From Devosia sp. 2618 (lineage in GTDB: Bacteria > Pseudomonadota > Alphaproteobacteria > Rhizobiales > Devosiaceae): DNA of 64,000 bases. The notes under the pieces are model-generated. The model was not told where the DNA came from. It saw only the letters and a program-made list of their open reading frames with translations, and made no database searches. Below, in pieces: positions 26,601-33,855 of the stretch; the stretch's first letter is position 1, and each line of letters opens with the position of its first letter. The DNA lies in assembly GCF_040546815.1 (NCBI RefSeq), contig NZ_JBEPOO010000001.1, forward strand, positions 1,240,001-1,304,000, written 5' to 3'. The position numbers and the translations under genes are program-made.

Positions 26601-27142
26601 TGTTCGAAAAGCTGCGTGTGCAACGCTGGGCCGATTTCGAGCGGGCGGTCAAGGATGGGGCGGGGGCCGGGCGCTTGGCTGGCACGATCAGCGGTCGGCA
26701 GGATCGGCGCACCAAAAAGGGCACGCCGATGATGATCCTGACGCTGTCCGATCAGACAGGCAGTTTCGAGGTGGTCGCCTTCTCCGAGCAGATCAGCCAG
26801 TACGGCGCTATCCTGCAGCCGGGCAAGTCGGTCATTCTGGAAGTTGCCGCCGAAGAGCGCGCTGAAGGCGTCAGCCTGCGTCTGGGTGGCGCCAAGGCCA
26901 TGGATGGCATTGAAGACACCATCGAACGACGCCTGACGGTCTTCGCCGCCGATGCCAAGGCGCTCGGCTCGATCAACGCCCAGCTCAAGCGGGGCGGGGA
27001 GGGCAAGGTCAATTTCGTGGTCATCCGCGATGAAGGCGCCCGCGAATACGAGATCGAACTGCCCGGCGCCTATCGCCTGACCGCCGAAGTTGCCGGCGGC
27101 ATCAAGGCGCTGGAAGGCGTCACGGATGTGCGGTTCAACTGA
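23687..27142 (+). CDS. dnaE: DNA polymerase III alpha subunit
   Basis: 1151 residues, standard length for DnaE1. The N-terminal PHP domain starts with FIHLHVHSAYSLLEGAL. The palm carries GPGRGSGAGSLVAF (about residue 378) and the catalytic aspartates in MPDFDIDF (near 414-419). The fingers follow, then the C-terminal helix-hairpin-helix (GLCAVKGVGRQVAEHIVEV), the OB fold (LAGTISGRQDRRTKKGTPM) and the tau-binding end. It is the replicative polymerase catalytic subunit. The PHP domain here lacks some of the His/Asp ligands that make it an active proofreader in Gram-positives, consistent with use of a separate epsilon subunit. It is a single gene before the rpsB-tsf operon. Confidence 0.97.
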   Translation: MSGPGFIHLHVHSAYSLLEGALQLETILKLAKEDNQPALGIADTGNLFGALEFSEKASKKGIQPIAGVELAIDFAAAEERVSERGHVAWAGKSSVVMLAQTQQGFENLSRLVSKAYLESEDGVARAKLDWLSREGLEGLICLTGGPEGAIDMPFSLGQDANALRRLERLSDLFGDRLYMELQRHGRMQEAGVEPRLIDFAYRKGIPLVATNEPFFKSVREFEAHDALLAIAGGTVLAQTERRKLNDQYYFKTRAEMAELFSDVPEALASTIEIARRTSYRPQTRKPILPKFAAAPDLSDDDAVAAEAAALRAMAEDGLRDRLATDGPSPGKTEKDYWDRLEFELNIIQSMKFPGYFLIVADFIRWSKSQGIPVGPGRGSGAGSLVAFATTITDLDPLAYNLLFERFLNPERVSMPDFDIDFCQDRREEVIRYVQKKYGFEQVSQIITFGTLQARAVLRDVGRVLQMPYGQVDRICKLVPANPADPWSIERTMNEVPEFKRMADEDETVADLVAIAKNLEGLFRHASTHAAGIIIGDRPLQDLAPLYRDPRSDMPVCQYNMKWSEAAGLVKFDFLGLKTLTTVQYAVNMVNLDGGSFRIEDIEIDDKPTYDLYARGDTFGVFQVEGAGMRRALVDMKPDRFEDIIALVALYRPGPMDNIPLFNDRKHGREEVEYPHPDLSVVLDETYGIIVYQEQVMQIAQLLSGYSLGEADMLRRAMGKKIKAEMDAQRERFREGAIKHGLKKSLADTIFDLLAKFANYGFNKSHAATYALVSYQTAYLKAHYPHEFLAASMTLDMGNTDKLAEFRSEAKRHKIELVAPCVNKSEVVFSVKDKRILYGLCAVKGVGRQVAEHIVEVRGSTPFKDLGDFARRVDPRVLSKRTLETLANAGAFDDIVPRREVAVAAIDTVMGMAQSLTHERNEGQWNMFDAGEPEPLRLPAGVLDWSTTERADRELAAIGFHLSAHPLDAYADMFEKLRVQRWADFERAVKDGAGAGRLAGTISGRQDRRTKKGTPMMILTLSDQTGSFEVVAFSEQISQYGAILQPGKSVILEVAAEERAEGVSLRLGGAKAMDGIEDTIERRLTVFAADAKALGSINAQLKRGGEGKVNFVVIRDEGAREYEIELPGAYRLTAEVAGGIKALEGVTDVRFN

Positions 27143-27566
27143 TTTGGTTGAGCTGGCCGCTGCATTGACTCAAGATACCGTGGTCACTGAACTGAAAGCT
27201 GTCGGGGCAGGGCGCACGCCTAATAGCCTTGGTGTATTCGCTACCCCGAAATAGCACGCGGAGGAGGTGAGCCTGAGCCCTTCCTCCCCCGCTTGGGGGC
27301 TTTCACCCTTGTCCCCATGTCTTGGCACGGGTCTATGTAGTTAATAATGATTAATCCGGTAAACGGTTCCCATAACAGGTTCGTGAGTGGCCGGCGGCCC
27401 TTGCGTTTATGGGATGCTTGCCCTATATCGCCCCTGCGTTTGACTGCGCGTCAGCGCGATTTCACACACGAAGCAGGCAGATCGAGGAATCGAAATGCCA
27501 TCCGGTGACGGGAAACCGTCGCAATGTTTCGTGGCGGCATCAACCGGTAAACAAGGAGCAGCCATC
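27143..27566 (+). other. dnaE 3' end and long rpsB leader
   Basis: 424 bases without a supported gene. Near 27261-27302 are GC-rich hairpin arms (GGAGGAGG against CCTTCCTCC, then CCCCC against GGGGG followed by CTTTC) that could end dnaE transcription. The remaining roughly 240 bases would form a long rpsB leader. In many bacteria S2 represses its own operon through the leader; no specific motif could be assigned here. An in-frame extension of RpsB to 27495 is not supported. Confidence 0.4.
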
Positions 27567-28340
27567 ATGGCACTGCCCGATTTCTCTATGCGTCAACTGC
27601 TCGAAGCAGGCGTTCACTTTGGCCACCAGAAGCACCGCTGGAACCCAAAGATGGAGCGCTATATTTTCGGCGTTCGCAACGACATCCACATTCTCGACCT
27701 GAGCCAGACCGTTCCAGCTCTCAGCCGCGCTCTGCAGCTGATCTCGGACACCGTTGCCGATGGCGGCCGCGTGCTGTTCGTTGGCACCAAGCGTCAGGCT
27801 GCTCCACTGGTTGCCGAGGCTGCCAAGCAGTCGGCCCAGTACTTCGTGAACTCCCGCTGGCTCGGCGGCACGCTGACCAACTGGCAGACCATTTCGAACT
27901 CGATCTCGCGTCTGCGCGAACTTGAGTCGATGAGCGAAGACGATCTGGCGCTCCGCACCAAGAAGGAACGCCTGATGATGTCCCGCGAGCAGGAACGCCT
28001 TGAGCGTGACCTCGGCGGCATCAAGGACATGGGCAACCTGCCTTCGCTCCTGTTCGTCATCGACACCAACAAGGAAGCGAACGCGATCAAGGAAGCCCGT
28101 CGTCTGGGTATCCCAGTGATCGCCATCGTCGACACCAACTGCGATCCCGACACCGTTGACTATGCCATCCCAGGCAATGACGACGCGTCGCGCGCTCTTG
28201 AGCTCTATGTGTCGCTGGTCTCCAAGGCTGCGATCGACGGCATCGGCCGTTCGTCTTCGGCTCTCGGCACCGATCTCGGCGCATCCGATCGCGCACCGGC
28301 TGAAGACCTGCCGGCCGAAGAAGCACCTGCCGCTAACTAA
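27567..28340 (+). CDS. rpsB: 30S ribosomal protein S2
   Basis: 257 residues from ATG 27567, with AAGGAG 9 bases upstream. The sequence is classic S2: [27 protein letters not shown], then [25 protein letters not shown] and [20 protein letters not shown]2 joins the small subunit late and helps hold S1. The Ala/Pro/Glu-rich tail ([20 protein letters not shown]) is typical of alphaproteobacteria. First gene of the rpsB-tsf operon. Confidence 0.98.
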   Translation: MALPDFSMRQLLEAGVHFGHQKHRWNPKMERYIFGVRNDIHILDLSQTVPALSRALQLISDTVADGGRVLFVGTKRQAAPLVAEAAKQSAQYFVNSRWLGGTLTNWQTISNSISRLRELESMSEDDLALRTKKERLMMSREQERLERDLGGIKDMGNLPSLLFVIDTNKEANAIKEARRLGIPVIAIVDTNCDPDTVDYAIPGNDDASRALELYVSLVSKAAIDGIGRSSSALGTDLGASDRAPAEDLPAEEAPAAN

Positions 28341-28375
28341 GCACGCATCGCGTACTTCTTTCTGATCTGAACCAT

Positions 28376-28398
28376 GCGGCCCCGACAACAGGGGCCGC
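28376..28398 (+). other. Hairpin between rpsB and tsf
   Basis: GCGGCCCC (28376-28383) pairs perfectly with GGGGCCGC (28391-28398) around a 7-base loop. It lies just before the tsf ribosome binding site (AAAGG at 28401). No T-run follows, so it may tune tsf translation or mRNA stability instead of ending transcription. Confidence 0.55.
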
Positions 28399-28412
28399 CG
28401 AAAGGTATTATC

Positions 28413-29342
28413 ATGGTTGAAATTACTGCAAGCCTGGTCAAGCAGCTCCGCGACGCAACCGGCGTGGGCATGATGGACTGCAAGAAGGCTCTGGCCGAAA
28501 CCAATGGCGACATGGAAGCAGCGGTCGATTGGCTGCGCACCCGTGGCCTGGCCAAGGCTGCCAAGAAGGCTGATCGCGTTGCTGCTGAAGGTCTCGTTGG
28601 TGTCATCACCGCCGGCACCAAGGCTGCTGTCGTTGAAGTGAACTCGGAAACGGACTTCGTTGCCCGCAACGAACAGTTCCAGGGCATTGTCAGCAATATT
28701 GCCAAGCTCGGCCTCGACGCTGAGGGCGACGTCGTCAAGCTCGGCGAAATGCCGTTCCCAGGTTCGGGTCACTCGGTTTCGGCCGAACTGACCGAAGCGA
28801 TCTCCAAGATCGGCGAAAACATGAACCTGCGCCGCACCGAGACCGTTTCGGTCTCCGATGGCGTGGTGGAAAGCTACGTGCACAACGCCGTCAAGCCAGG
28901 TCTTGGCAAGATCGGCATCCTGGTTGCTCTTGAGTCGACCGGTGACAAAGCTGCGCTGTCGGCTCTTGGCAAGCAGCTTGCCATGCACATCGCCGCTGCC
29001 CAGCCACAGGCGATTGCGCCTGAAGAGCTGGATCAGGACGTGGTTGCTCGCGAGCGCGCCATCATACTTGAGCAGGTCAAGGAATCGGGCAAGTCCGCCG
29101 AGATCGCTGAAAAGATGGTCGAAGGCCGCATGCGCAAGTACTTCGAAGAAGTCACGCTGCTGTCGCAGGTGTTCGTGGTCGACGGCGAAACCAAGGTCGC
29201 CGACGTTCTCAAGAACGCCGAGAAGGACGTTGGCGCTCCGATCAAGCTGACAAAGTTCGTGCGTTATGCACTGGGCGAAGGCATCGAGAAGGTCGAGACC
29301 GACTTCGCTGCTGAAGTCGCTGCGACCTCCGGCGTAAAGTAA
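28413..29342 (+). CDS. tsf: Elongation factor Ts
   Basis: 309 residues from ATG 28413. The N-terminal UBA-like domain reads ITASLVKQLRDATGVGMMDCKKALAE. The TDFV motif (NSETDFVARNEQF, about 80-90) contacts EF-Tu and drives GDP release. The two core subdomains follow, with PGLGKIGILVALES and the coiled-coil segment EIAEKMVEGRMRKYFEEVTLLSQ. It regenerates EF-Tu-GTP during elongation. Co-transcribed with rpsB. A strong terminator lies 112 bases after the stop. Confidence 0.98.
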   Translation: MVEITASLVKQLRDATGVGMMDCKKALAETNGDMEAAVDWLRTRGLAKAAKKADRVAAEGLVGVITAGTKAAVVEVNSETDFVARNEQFQGIVSNIAKLGLDAEGDVVKLGEMPFPGSGHSVSAELTEAISKIGENMNLRRTETVSVSDGVVESYVHNAVKPGLGKIGILVALESTGDKAALSALGKQLAMHIAAAQPQAIAPEELDQDVVARERAIILEQVKESGKSAEIAEKMVEGRMRKYFEEVTLLSQVFVVDGETKVADVLKNAEKDVGAPIKLTKFVRYALGEGIEKVETDFAAEVAATSGVK

Positions 29343-29454
29343 GCGCCTCGCTATTGCGGGTGGGCCCAAGGGCCCGCTCGCTGCTCTCCCTATGGTCATG
29401 ATTTGGCCGGGATCGAGCTTAAAACCCTGCCATATTGCCTTTTCATTCGGTGTG

Positions 29455-29478
29455 ACGCCTTCATTTGAAGGCGTTTTT
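29455..29478 (+). terminator. Rho-independent terminator of rpsB-tsf
   Basis: ACGCCTTC (29455-29462) and GAAGGCGT (29467-29474) form a perfect 8-bp stem with an ATTT loop and run into TTTT. It separates rpsB-tsf from pyrH, which therefore needs its own promoter in the next 70 bases or some read-through. Confidence 0.88.
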
Positions 29479-29546
29479 GCCATAGGGTCTGCCGGGCGTC
29501 GCCGGATTCGGACCCCGCTAGATTTTTTCCAAAGAGGGGTTTGCCG

Positions 29547-30266
29547 ATGGCGCCTGCCTATAAACGCATTCTCCTCAAGGTTTCAGGCGAGGCGCTGGCG
29601 GGAGATAATTCCTTCGGTATTGAGCCCGCATTTCTGCAGGGCATAGCCAAGCAGATCGCCGATACGGCCAATACCGGTGTGCAGATTGCCATCGTTGTTG
29701 GCGGCGGCAATATTTTCCGAGGCATGGCCGGCGCGGCCGAGGGCACCGACCGGGTGACCGCCGATCTGATGGGCATGCTGGGCACGATGATCAATGCCCT
29801 CGCTCTTTCCAATGCCATTTCGCGCCAGGGTGCCAAGTGCAAGCCCTATAGCGCCGCTTCCATGCCATCGGTGGCCGACACTTTCACCGCTCGCGACGCC
29901 AAGTTGGCTCTCGAAGAGGGCTATGTGGTGGTGCTGGGCGGCGGTACGGGCAATCCGTTTTTTACCACAGACACAGCCTCGACCCTGCGGGCGATCGAGC
30001 TGGAATGTGATGTGGTGCTCAAGGGCACGAAGGTTGATGGCGTCTATTCCGAAGACCCCATGAAGAATCCGAATGCGACGCGCTACGACCACGTCAGTTA
30101 TGACGAGGTTATCGGCAAGAACCTGCGCGTGATGGATACTGCCGCATTTGCGCTTGCTCGCGACAACTCCATGCCCATAATCGTATACGCACTCGACGAC
30201 GCGGCCGGCTTGGCCGGTGTGCTGGCGGGAACTTCCCGTTACACGCGTGTCGGCGAGCCGATCTAG
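29547..30266 (+). CDS. pyrH: UMP kinase
   Basis: 239 residues from ATG 29547, with AAAGAGGGG about 7 bases before. It is an amino-acid-kinase fold enzyme that phosphorylates UMP to UDP: KRILLKVSGEALAG at the start for ATP phosphates, IAIVVGGGNIFRG for UMP, and VVLGGGTGNPFFTTDTASTLRAIE in the middle. It is usually hexameric and regulated by GTP and UTP. It begins the pyrH-frr-uppS-cdsA-rseP run, the standard bacterial order. Confidence 0.97.
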   Translation: MAPAYKRILLKVSGEALAGDNSFGIEPAFLQGIAKQIADTANTGVQIAIVVGGGNIFRGMAGAAEGTDRVTADLMGMLGTMINALALSNAISRQGAKCKPYSAASMPSVADTFTARDAKLALEEGYVVVLGGGTGNPFFTTDTASTLRAIELECDVVLKGTKVDGVYSEDPMKNPNATRYDHVSYDEVIGKNLRVMDTAAFALARDNSMPIIVYALDDAAGLAGVLAGTSRYTRVGEPI

Positions 30267-30284
30267 CCTAGAAGGATAAAAACA

Positions 30285-30842
30285 ATGGCCGGTTACGACC
30301 TCACAGACCTCAAGAACCGCATGCAGAAATCCATTGCTTCGCTTCGCGAAGAGCTGGCCGGACTGCGGACCGGTCGCGCCAGCGCGAGCCTGCTTGAGCC
30401 GGTGACTGTTGAAGCCTATGGATCGCGCATGCCGCTGAACCAGGTTGCCACTGTGACCGTGCCTGAGCCCCGCATGCTGAGCGTGCAGGTTTGGGATCGC
30501 CAGATGGCCAACGCTGTCGAAAAGGCCATCCGTGATAGTGGCCTGGGTCTCAACCCGATGGGGGAGGGGCAGATCATCCGTGTGCCTCTGCCCGAGCTCA
30601 ATGAGCAGCGCCGCAAGGAACTGGCCAAGGTTGCGCATAACTATGCCGAGGCCGCCCGCGTTGCGGTGCGCCACATCCGTCGTGATGGCATGGACGCGCT
30701 CAAGAAGGCCGAGAAGGATGGCGATCAGAGCCAGGACGATGCTCGTGTGCAGTCCGACCTCGTCCAGAAGGCCACCGACGCGGCCGTTGCTGAAATCGAC
30801 CAAGTCGTGGCGTCGAAAGAAGCCGAAATCATGCAGGTCTAA
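30285..30842 (+). CDS. frr: Ribosome recycling factor
   Basis: 185 residues, full length. The two-domain RRF shows in [28 protein letters not shown] at the start, the inserted domain II around residues 30-105 ([21 protein letters not shown]), and the terminal three-helix bundle part [31 protein letters not shown]. With EF-G it splits post-termination ribosomes. AAGGA precedes the ATG, and the gene lies 18 bases after pyrH. Confidence 0.98.
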   Translation: MAGYDLTDLKNRMQKSIASLREELAGLRTGRASASLLEPVTVEAYGSRMPLNQVATVTVPEPRMLSVQVWDRQMANAVEKAIRDSGLGLNPMGEGQIIRVPLPELNEQRRKELAKVAHNYAEAARVAVRHIRRDGMDALKKAEKDGDQSQDDARVQSDLVQKATDAAVAEIDQVVASKEAEIMQV

Positions 30843-30871
30843 GCCGACTACGCTGCGCCGGGAGGGCGTGG

Positions 30872-31627
30872 ATGTCCATTGATCCAGCTATCATCGCCGA
30901 TGTGTCCCAACGTCCGAGATTGCGTATTCCAACGCATCTCGGCGTTATTATGGATGGCAATGGACGCTGGGCGAAGGCGCGCGGCAAGCGGCGCACCGAA
31001 GGGCATATCGAGGGGGTCAAATCCCTCCGCAACCTCGTTGAACTCTGCATCAACTACGGCGTGGCGCATCTGACTGTATTCAGCTTCTCGTCAGAGAACT
31101 GGACGCGGCCTAAGGATGAAATTTCCTTTATTTTCAACCTTTTGCGCCGCTTCGTTGCGTCCGATTTGCAGCGTTTGATCCGCAATAATGTGCGGGTTCG
31201 GATCATCGGTAGCCGTGAGGGGCTGGAGGCAAGTCTCGTTCGCCTGATCGACGATGTGGAAGCCAAGACGGCCAAGAATACTGGGCTCGTTCTGATCGTG
31301 GCCTTCAATTATGGGGGCAAGGCCGAGATCGCTGATGCAACGCGCAAGATTGCGCGCGAAGTCGCTGCCGGCCGGTTATCCCCAGATTCAATTACCGAAG
31401 ACACTATCGCATCGGCTCTTTATACTGCCGGTTTGCCGGATCCTGATCTTATTATTCGCACCAGCGGCGAACAAAGAATTTCAAATTTTCTTCTTTGGCA
31501 GGCTGCTTACGCCGAATTCATCTTTGTCGATGAGTATTGGCCCGATTTCGACGAGGCAAGCTTCGTCAGGGTGCTCGAGACCTTCTCGATGCGTGACAGA
31601 CGCTTTGGCGGTATCGGGGCGAGTTAA
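30872..31627 (+). CDS. uppS: Isoprenyl (undecaprenyl) diphosphate synthase
   Basis: 251 residues. The cis-prenyltransferase signature HLGVIMDGNGRWAKARGKRRTEGH (about 24-47) carries the catalytic Asp, and FSSENWTRP and DLIIRTSGEQRISNFLLWQAAYAEF lie further on. It builds the C55 lipid carrier for peptidoglycan and O-antigen from isopentenyl diphosphate. GGGAG lies 8 to 9 bases upstream. Its stop codon is 1 base before the TTG start of cdsA. Confidence 0.96.
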   Translation: MSIDPAIIADVSQRPRLRIPTHLGVIMDGNGRWAKARGKRRTEGHIEGVKSLRNLVELCINYGVAHLTVFSFSSENWTRPKDEISFIFNLLRRFVASDLQRLIRNNVRVRIIGSREGLEASLVRLIDDVEAKTAKNTGLVLIVAFNYGGKAEIADATRKIAREVAAGRLSPDSITEDTIASALYTAGLPDPDLIIRTSGEQRISNFLLWQAAYAEFIFVDEYWPDFDEASFVRVLETFSMRDRRFGGIGAS

Positions 31628-31628
31628 C

Positions 31629-32489
31629 TTGAGCAATCCAGGCGATCCTGCGCCAGAGTCTCCCGCAAATCGGCGTCGCACCTGGTCTGACCTTGGGCCC
31701 CGGTTTATTTCAGCCATGGTGCTTATCGCGCTGACGGCGACCACTCTTTATATCGGTGGCTATGTCTTTGCCGTCGTTGTCGGCGTCGTGTTCGCCCTTG
31801 CGTATCGCGAGTGGGAAACCATGGTGTCGCGCGCGCCGCTGACACCAGCCGGCATGGTGCTGATTGCTCTGGTTGCCGTGTCCGGCGCCATCTATCCCGC
31901 TTTCGGTCCTCTGGGGACGATTGCCGTGATCGCCGTGGCCTGCGTGGTCGCGATCTTCATGCGGGGGGAGGGCGTGCTCTGGCGCGTTCTGGGTCTCATC
32001 ATATATGGCGCCATCATCATTGCCGTCATTGCCATGCGTGGTGACACCATTACCGGCGTCTGGGCCGGTGTCTATCTCGGCACCGTCGTGTGGATGACTG
32101 ACTCCGCAGCCTTCTTTGCCGGCCGCCAGATTGGCGGTGAAAAGCTTGCGCCCGACATTTCGCCGTCCAAGACCTGGTCTGGTGCGCTCGGCGGTTTGGC
32201 GCTCGGTACTGGGGCAGGGCTGGTTGTGTGGATCGTGGCGACGGACTCGCCATGGTGGATCGGTCTTGTGCTGTCCGCGACGATCAGCGTACTAGGCCAG
32301 CTCGGCGATTTGAGCGAAAGTGCCATCAAGCGGCATTTTCGTATCAAGGATAGCGGCGACATCATCCCGGGCCATGGTGGCCTGATGGACCGGCTCGATA
32401 GCCTCACATTTGGCGTGTTGCTGGTGTTGTTGGTCGGCGCGCTACATGCTGGATATGGCTCTGTGGCTGAAGGGCTGCTCTACTGGTAG
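31629..32489 (+). CDS. cdsA: Phosphatidate cytidylyltransferase
   Basis: 286 residues from TTG 31629, one base after the uppS stop. A much longer in-frame extension inside uppS is a shadow. Seven or eight membrane helices. The CDP-alcohol signature lies near the C-terminus: SATISVLGQLGDLSESAIKRHFRIKDSGDIIPGHGGLMDRLDS, with the conserved Asp/His metal-binding residues. It makes CDP-diacylglycerol for phospholipid synthesis at the inner membrane. The start is inferred from operon spacing, as no ATG occurs near the expected position. Confidence 0.92.
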   Translation: MSNPGDPAPESPANRRRTWSDLGPRFISAMVLIALTATTLYIGGYVFAVVVGVVFALAYREWETMVSRAPLTPAGMVLIALVAVSGAIYPAFGPLGTIAVIAVACVVAIFMRGEGVLWRVLGLIIYGAIIIAVIAMRGDTITGVWAGVYLGTVVWMTDSAAFFAGRQIGGEKLAPDISPSKTWSGALGGLALGTGAGLVVWIVATDSPWWIGLVLSATISVLGQLGDLSESAIKRHFRIKDSGDIIPGHGGLMDRLDSLTFGVLLVLLVGALHAGYGSVAEGLLYW

Positions 32490-32534
32490 CAGGACCGGCG
32501 CGCGCGGAGCGCACACGGCCTAGCAGGGATATCC

Positions 32535-33671
32535 ATGTTAGAATTCATCTATTGGCTTTTGTCCTATGTCATTCCGTTTCTTGCGGTTTTGACGGTCATC
32601 GTGTTCGTGCACGAGATGGGTCACTATCTGGTCGCCCGCTGGAACGGCATTGCGATCCAGACCTTTTCTGTCGGTTTCGGGCCTGAGATTTTCGGCTGGA
32701 ACGACCGCCACGGTACGCGCTGGCGCGTTTCGGCGGTTCCGCTGGGCGGCTATGTGCGCTTTGTCGGCGACATGAACCCATCGGGTGGTGTGGATGACGA
32801 GGTCGTCGCCAATGCTGATCCACAACTGGCGCCACGCCTGTTCGTGAACAAGAATGTCTGGCAGCGCATTGCCGTGGTCATCGCTGGCCCGCTCGCCAAT
32901 GTCATCCTGACCTTCCTCATTCTCTATGCCCTGCTGCTCGGCTATGGCCGCTACACGATCCCTCCGGTGATCGGGGACGTGATCGTCGGCTCCGTCGCCG
33001 AGGCCGCCGGGCTTGAGCCGGGCGATGTGATCCGTTCGGTCGACGGCTATGCCGTGCGCGGCTTTGAAGATTTCCAGCGGCTGGTGGCGACCAGCCCGGC
33101 ACGGCCCGTGACGATCCAGCTGGATCGCGGCAGCACGGCCGAGACCATTGTCGTGGTCCCTGAAGTCACCGAGATTGAAGACCGTTTCGGCAATATGCAG
33201 CGGATTGGCCGTATTGGCGTCAGCCGCAGCACTGAGCCGTCGGACGTGACGCTCTACAAGCCCGGCCCGATCGAAGCCATTGGCATGACCGGCGAAGAAA
33301 TTCGCTTCATCATCCAGCGAACTGCGGCGTTTATCGGCGACTTTTTCGTCGGTCGCGGCGATATCGAACAGCTTGGTGGACCTGTCAAAGTCGCCAAGGT
33401 TTCGGGCGAAGTAGCGACGCTGGGAATCATCGCACTCATAAATCTGACGGCTTTGCTCTCGCTAAATATCGGAATCTTCAATCTTTTGCCGGTTCCAATG
33501 CTCGACGGGGGCCATCTGTTATACTATTTGGTGGAAGCTGTGAGAGGGCGTCCGCTCAGCATGAAGGTGCAAGAAATAGGCTTCCGCATAGGATTTGCCC
33601 TTGTCTTGAGCCTCATGGTGTTCACGCTGTTTAACGATACGATTTTTGCGCACTTCGGAATCTTTAGGTAA
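32535..33671 (+). CDS. rseP: Site-2 protease RseP
   Basis: 378 residues, the short alphaproteobacterial form with one visible PDZ domain. Zinc site HEMGH at residues 26-30 in the first helix. A PDZ domain spans about 140-220 (VAEAAGLEPGDVIRSVDGYAVRGFEDF). The third ligand motif LLPVPMLDGGHL lies in the penultimate helix. It cleaves transmembrane anti-sigma factors and leftover signal peptides within the membrane. In many relatives a dxr gene lies between cdsA and rseP; here they are 45 bases apart with none between. Confidence 0.95.
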   Translation: MLEFIYWLLSYVIPFLAVLTVIVFVHEMGHYLVARWNGIAIQTFSVGFGPEIFGWNDRHGTRWRVSAVPLGGYVRFVGDMNPSGGVDDEVVANADPQLAPRLFVNKNVWQRIAVVIAGPLANVILTFLILYALLLGYGRYTIPPVIGDVIVGSVAEAAGLEPGDVIRSVDGYAVRGFEDFQRLVATSPARPVTIQLDRGSTAETIVVVPEVTEIEDRFGNMQRIGRIGVSRSTEPSDVTLYKPGPIEAIGMTGEEIRFIIQRTAAFIGDFFVGRGDIEQLGGPVKVAKVSGEVATLGIIALINLTALLSLNIGIFNLLPVPMLDGGHLLYYLVEAVRGRPLSMKVQEIGFRIGFALVLSLMVFTLFNDTIFAHFGIFR

Positions 33672-33855
33672 GCTTCGGTTAACCTTGGTTTGCAAGGTGT
33701 TGCAGGAATACAAGGGCACCAAGCTTTTGCTAACCGCGTACAGGCTTACGGCTTGTCGTTGGTTAAAAAGGCGGTAAAACGGTGCAATGGAGTTAGCCTT
33801 GGGAAGCGCTGTGCATGGCGATTCCTCTGGCCTGGTCGCAGAAGGCAATAATAAT

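Noticed and set aside
27540..29483. A 647-codon open frame antisense to rpsB and tsf
   Set aside because: GC-rich codon bias keeps the antisense frame open; the plus-strand genes are unmistakable and the antisense product has no family pattern or ribosome binding site.
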